Below, piece by piece: positions 61,947 through 64,000 of a stretch of 64,000 nt of DNA; position 1 is the first letter of the stretch, and the number at the start of each line of letters is the position of its first letter. The DNA is taken from contig NZ_FCOJ02000007.1 of NCBI RefSeq assembly GCF_001545035.1, positions 62,001 to 126,000 of the forward strand, in the 5' to 3' direction. The notes below the pieces were generated by a model. The model searched no databases, was not told where the DNA came from, and saw only the letters and a program-made list of their open reading frames with translations. This DNA comes from Caballeronia glebae (GTDB lineage: Bacteria > Pseudomonadota > Gammaproteobacteria > Burkholderiales > Burkholderiaceae). Position numbers and translations under genes: made by a program.

Positions 61947-62630
61947 ATGACCCCTGAAACAATCCGCCAAAGTCGCGCATCGAAGCCCGCCGAAGCAGTT
62001 CCCGCGCGCCAGCCGCGGCAGCGAGATCCGGAGGTCACGCGCGCTCGCATTCTCGAAGCCGCGAAAAAAGAATTTGCGAAGCTCGGTCTCGCCGGCGCTC
62101 GCGTGGAAGCGATCGCAACGCGCTCCAAAGCCAACAAGCGGATGATCTATCACTATTTCGGCAGCAAGGAAGAGCTCTTCGTCGCCGTGCTCGAAGACGC
62201 ATACGCCGATATTCGCTCCGCCGAACTGAAGCTGAATCTCGATCATCTGTCGCCCGAGGACGCCATCGTTGCGCTCACCACGCATACCTGGAACTACTAC
62301 CTGCGAAACCCCGAGTTCATGACGCTCGTGAACAGCGAGAATCTTCATAAGGCACGCCACGTCAAGAAGTCCCAGCGGTTTCACGATCTGCACAAGGGTT
62401 TCATCTCCATGTTGCAGGGCATACTCGATCGCGGCGTCGAAGCGGGCGTGTTTCGAAGCGGCGTCGATGTACGGCAACTGCATATCACCATGGCTGCAAT
62501 CGGCTACTACTATCTGACCAACCGCTTCACGAGCGGCGTGATCTTCGACATCGACTTCATGGACAAAGCCGCCCTGAAAAGCCGTCTCGACTTCAACATC
62601 GAGACCATCCTGCGGCTCGTGCGCCCCTGA
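61947..62630 (+). CDS. TetR/AcrR-family transcriptional regulator
   Basis: The 227-residue protein has a 25-residue N-terminal extension. The TetR HTH follows (TRARILEAAKKEFAKLGLAG, then ARVEAIATRSKANKRMIYHY and FGSKEELF, residues about 30-78), with a helical ligand domain (YYLRNPEFMTLVNSENLHKA). It faces the aldehyde dehydrogenase gene. The GTAACTAT repeats at its own promoter and at the promoters of the ABC and MHS genes make it the likely regulator of the 48.4-61.6 kb cluster. Confidence 0.92.
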   Translation: MTPETIRQSRASKPAEAVPARQPRQRDPEVTRARILEAAKKEFAKLGLAGARVEAIATRSKANKRMIYHYFGSKEELFVAVLEDAYADIRSAELKLNLDHLSPEDAIVALTTHTWNYYLRNPEFMTLVNSENLHKARHVKKSQRFHDLHKGFISMLQGILDRGVEAGVFRSGVDVRQLHITMAAIGYYYLTNRFTSGVIFDIDFMDKAALKSRLDFNIETILRLVRP

Positions 62631-62635
62631 TATTT

Positions 62636-62671
62636 GCGGCGCATGGGGAGTGTGGATCGTCCATGCGCCGC
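62636..62671. terminator. Bidirectional hairpin between the TetR and CoA-transferase genes
   Basis: GCGGCGCATGG (62636-62646) pairs perfectly with CCATGCGCCGC (62661-62671) in the 45-base gap between two convergent genes. No clear T-run follows on either strand. Confidence 0.6.
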
Positions 62672-62675
62672 GTTG

Positions 62676-64000
62676 TCAGGCCACCTTTTCCTGCGCCGGG
62701 GACGCGCCCGGCTTCGTCCGCGCGAGCAATGCTTCATCGACGAGCGGGCGAAATGCCATGCGAGCCAGTACATCGCGCTCGACATCGATTCCCTCCGCCA
62801 CTTCGATCAGCCGCACGCCGTCGGTTTCGAGACGGAACACCGCGCGCTCGGTCACGTACAGCACTTCCTGACTGGTGCGGCGCGCCTGCTCGCCGCTGAA
62901 CGTGATGTGCTGCACCCACTCGACGAGCTTCGGCACGCTGCCCGGCGACACGATGTTCAGACCCGTTCCCGCTTGTTCGACTTCCAGCCCCTTCGCTTCG
63001 AAGCTGCCGCAAAACACGATCTTGCGTGCGCCCTGCGTGATGTCGATGAAGCCGCCCGGCCCCACCACCGTCGCACCGAGCTTCGACACGTTGATGTTGC
63101 CCTCGCCGTCCATTTCGCCCATCCCGAGGAACGAGACATCGACGCCGCCACCGCTATAGAAGTCGAACTGATCGACGCTTGAGAGGATCGCGTCGGCGTT
63201 GCGCGCTGTGCCGAACATCGGACCGTCGAGCATCGCGCCGTTGTGAATGCCCTGCTCGACCGAGCCCCAGAACGTGCCGAGCCGCCCATGTTCCGCGAGC
63301 AAAGCCGGGATGCCGCCGGGAATGCCGAAGCCGAAATTCGCCGACTGCCCCTCATGCAACTCGATCGCTGCGCGCGCGGCGATGATGCGGCGAATGCCCG
63401 TCGGCACCTCGTAAAAACCATCGCCGATTGCGCATAGCGCTTCGCCGCTCAACGCCGCGTCGTAGTCCGATACCACGCACTGGACCTGTTCGGGCGTCTC
63501 CACGAGCGTGTCGACGAGAATTCCTGGAATCCGCACGAGGCGCGCGGGCACATAGCCTTCGGGTTCGCGTTCCTTCACCTGCACGATCACGCGGCCGTCG
63601 CTGTTGTGCGCCGCGAGCGCGGCGGCGTAGACGTCGAGATCGGCGGGTTCGCGGCGCAGCGTCACGTTGCCGCTCGAATCGGCCGACGAGCCTCGCAGAA
63701 TCGCGAAGTCCACCTTGAACGGCTTGTAGCGCAGATATTCGCGCCCATCCAGTTCGATCAGTTCGACCAGGTCCTCGGTCGCGCGCTCGTTGATCTTGCC
63801 GCCATCGATGCGCGGATCGACGAACGTGCGCAAGCCCACGTGCGTGACCAGGCCCGGCCGGCCCGCGCCGATTTCCCGCAGCAGCGTGGAGATCGCGCCA
63901 GCGGGAAAGCTATAGGCTTCGAAGGCATTTTCCCTTGCCAGTTTCTGCATCGCAGGCGCCCAACTCCAGTGCCCGCCGATCACGCGCTTCACCATGCCCG
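62676..64000 (-). CDS. Acetate/propionate CoA transferase-type protein (fused alpha and beta domains), N-terminus outside window
   Basis: About 440 C-terminal residues are visible. The first visible segment (GGHWSWAPAMQKLARENAFE) aligns with about residue 100 of propionate CoA transferases, so the true start lies beyond 64000. Features are THVGLRTFVDPRIDGGK, the active-site region SVEQGIHNGAMLDG with the likely catalytic Glu, and MDGEGNINVSKLGATVVGPGG. It moves CoA between short-chain acids or 3-oxoacids. It converges on TetR, so it may belong to a different operon. Confidence 0.88.
   Translation of the reverse strand, partial: GMVKRVIGGHWSWAPAMQKLARENAFEAYSFPAGAISTLLREIGAGRPGLVTHVGLRTFVDPRIDGGKINERATEDLVELIELDGREYLRYKPFKVDFAILRGSSADSSGNVTLRREPADLDVYAAALAAHNSDGRVIVQVKEREPEGYVPARLVRIPGILVDTLVETPEQVQCVVSDYDAALSGEALCAIGDGFYEVPTGIRRIIAARAAIELHEGQSANFGFGIPGGIPALLAEHGRLGTFWGSVEQGIHNGAMLDGPMFGTARNADAILSSVDQFDFYSGGGVDVSFLGMGEMDGEGNINVSKLGATVVGPGGFIDITQGARKIVFCGSFEAKGLEVEQAGTGLNIVSPGSVPKLVEWVQHITFSGEQARRTSQEVLYVTERAVFRLETDGVRLIEVAEGIDVERDVLARMAFRPLVDEALLARTKPGASPAQEKVA

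Noticed and set aside
1..64000. CRISPR arrays, tRNA or rRNA genes, insertion sequences or att sites
   Set aside because: No regularly spaced repeats, cloverleaf-like sequences with conserved T-loops, transposase frames or terminal inverted repeats were found by eye.

Overview
The window reads as a GC-rich beta-proteobacterial genome of the Burkholderia sensu lato group (Burkholderia, Paraburkholderia or Caballeronia). This is inferred from strong G/C bias at third codon positions, a classical Burkholderia-type porin, and the density of catabolic operons with LysR, LacI, MarR and TetR regulators. No rRNA, tRNA, CRISPR array, integrase or intact insertion sequence was seen. Such a concentration of accessory catabolism would suit a secondary replicon, but nothing here proves it.

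Layout. 1-3701 (+): end of a TRAP transporter permease, a LacI regulator, a D-2-hydroxyacid dehydrogenase and a LigI-like amidohydrolase, the last three joined by ATGA overlaps. 3676-6059 (-): a second D-2-hydroxyacid dehydrogenase and an MFS carrier. 6293-7045 (+): alpha/beta hydrolase. 7060-15179 (-): a six-gene operon hyuA-hyuB-CoA transferase-enoyl-CoA hydratase-MFS-HMG-CoA lyase, read away from a divergent LysR gene. The LysR/hyuA intergenic region and the promoter of the 4671-6059 carrier share a nearly identical element of about 85 bp, so one LysR probably controls both operons. 17109-23125: a phthalate-type cluster (reductase, Rieske oxygenase, cis-dihydrodiol dehydrogenase, MFS, MarR). 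Its decarboxylase survives only as a frameshifted stub of about 43 codons. Two near-identical palindromes look like the MarR operators. 24608-28754 (+): LysR, MFS, LigJ and LigK, the lower part of the protocatechuate/gallate 4,5-cleavage route.

29.2-38.1 kb is a different kind of region: small stress and low-oxygen genes (alcohol dehydrogenase, DUF1488, cytochrome c, universal stress protein) with two FNR/Anr boxes, a porin, a DUF2252 protein, and decayed genes (an SsuD-type monooxygenase, an RND outer-membrane factor, perhaps a BON-domain protein). 38.2-48.1 kb (-) is a complete guanidine-utilisation operon: ABC transporter, two DUF1989 carboxyguanidine deiminase subunits, a biotin-dependent guanidine carboxylase of the urea carboxylase family, and allophanate hydrolase. 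Its leader carries a guanidine-I riboswitch behind a sigma-54-type promoter. An unannotated 34-codon frame with a good ribosome-binding site lies inside it.

48.4-61.6 kb (-) is an eleven-gene cluster: MHS-family transporter, shikimate-dehydrogenase-like enzyme, Gfo/Idh/MocA oxidoreductase, EtfA, EtfB, a ribose-type ABC transporter whose binding protein has a Tat signal, a GMC oxidoreductase and an aldehyde dehydrogenase. A TetR regulator (61947-62630) faces it. Repeated GTAACTAT half-sites overlap the promoters and mark a candidate TetR regulon. The window ends inside an acetate/propionate-type CoA transferase.

The best candidates for undescribed biology are the LysR-controlled HyuAB/CoA-transferase/hydratase/HMG-CoA-lyase pathway and the TetR-controlled GMC/ALDH/ETF cluster. 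Both have unknown substrates.
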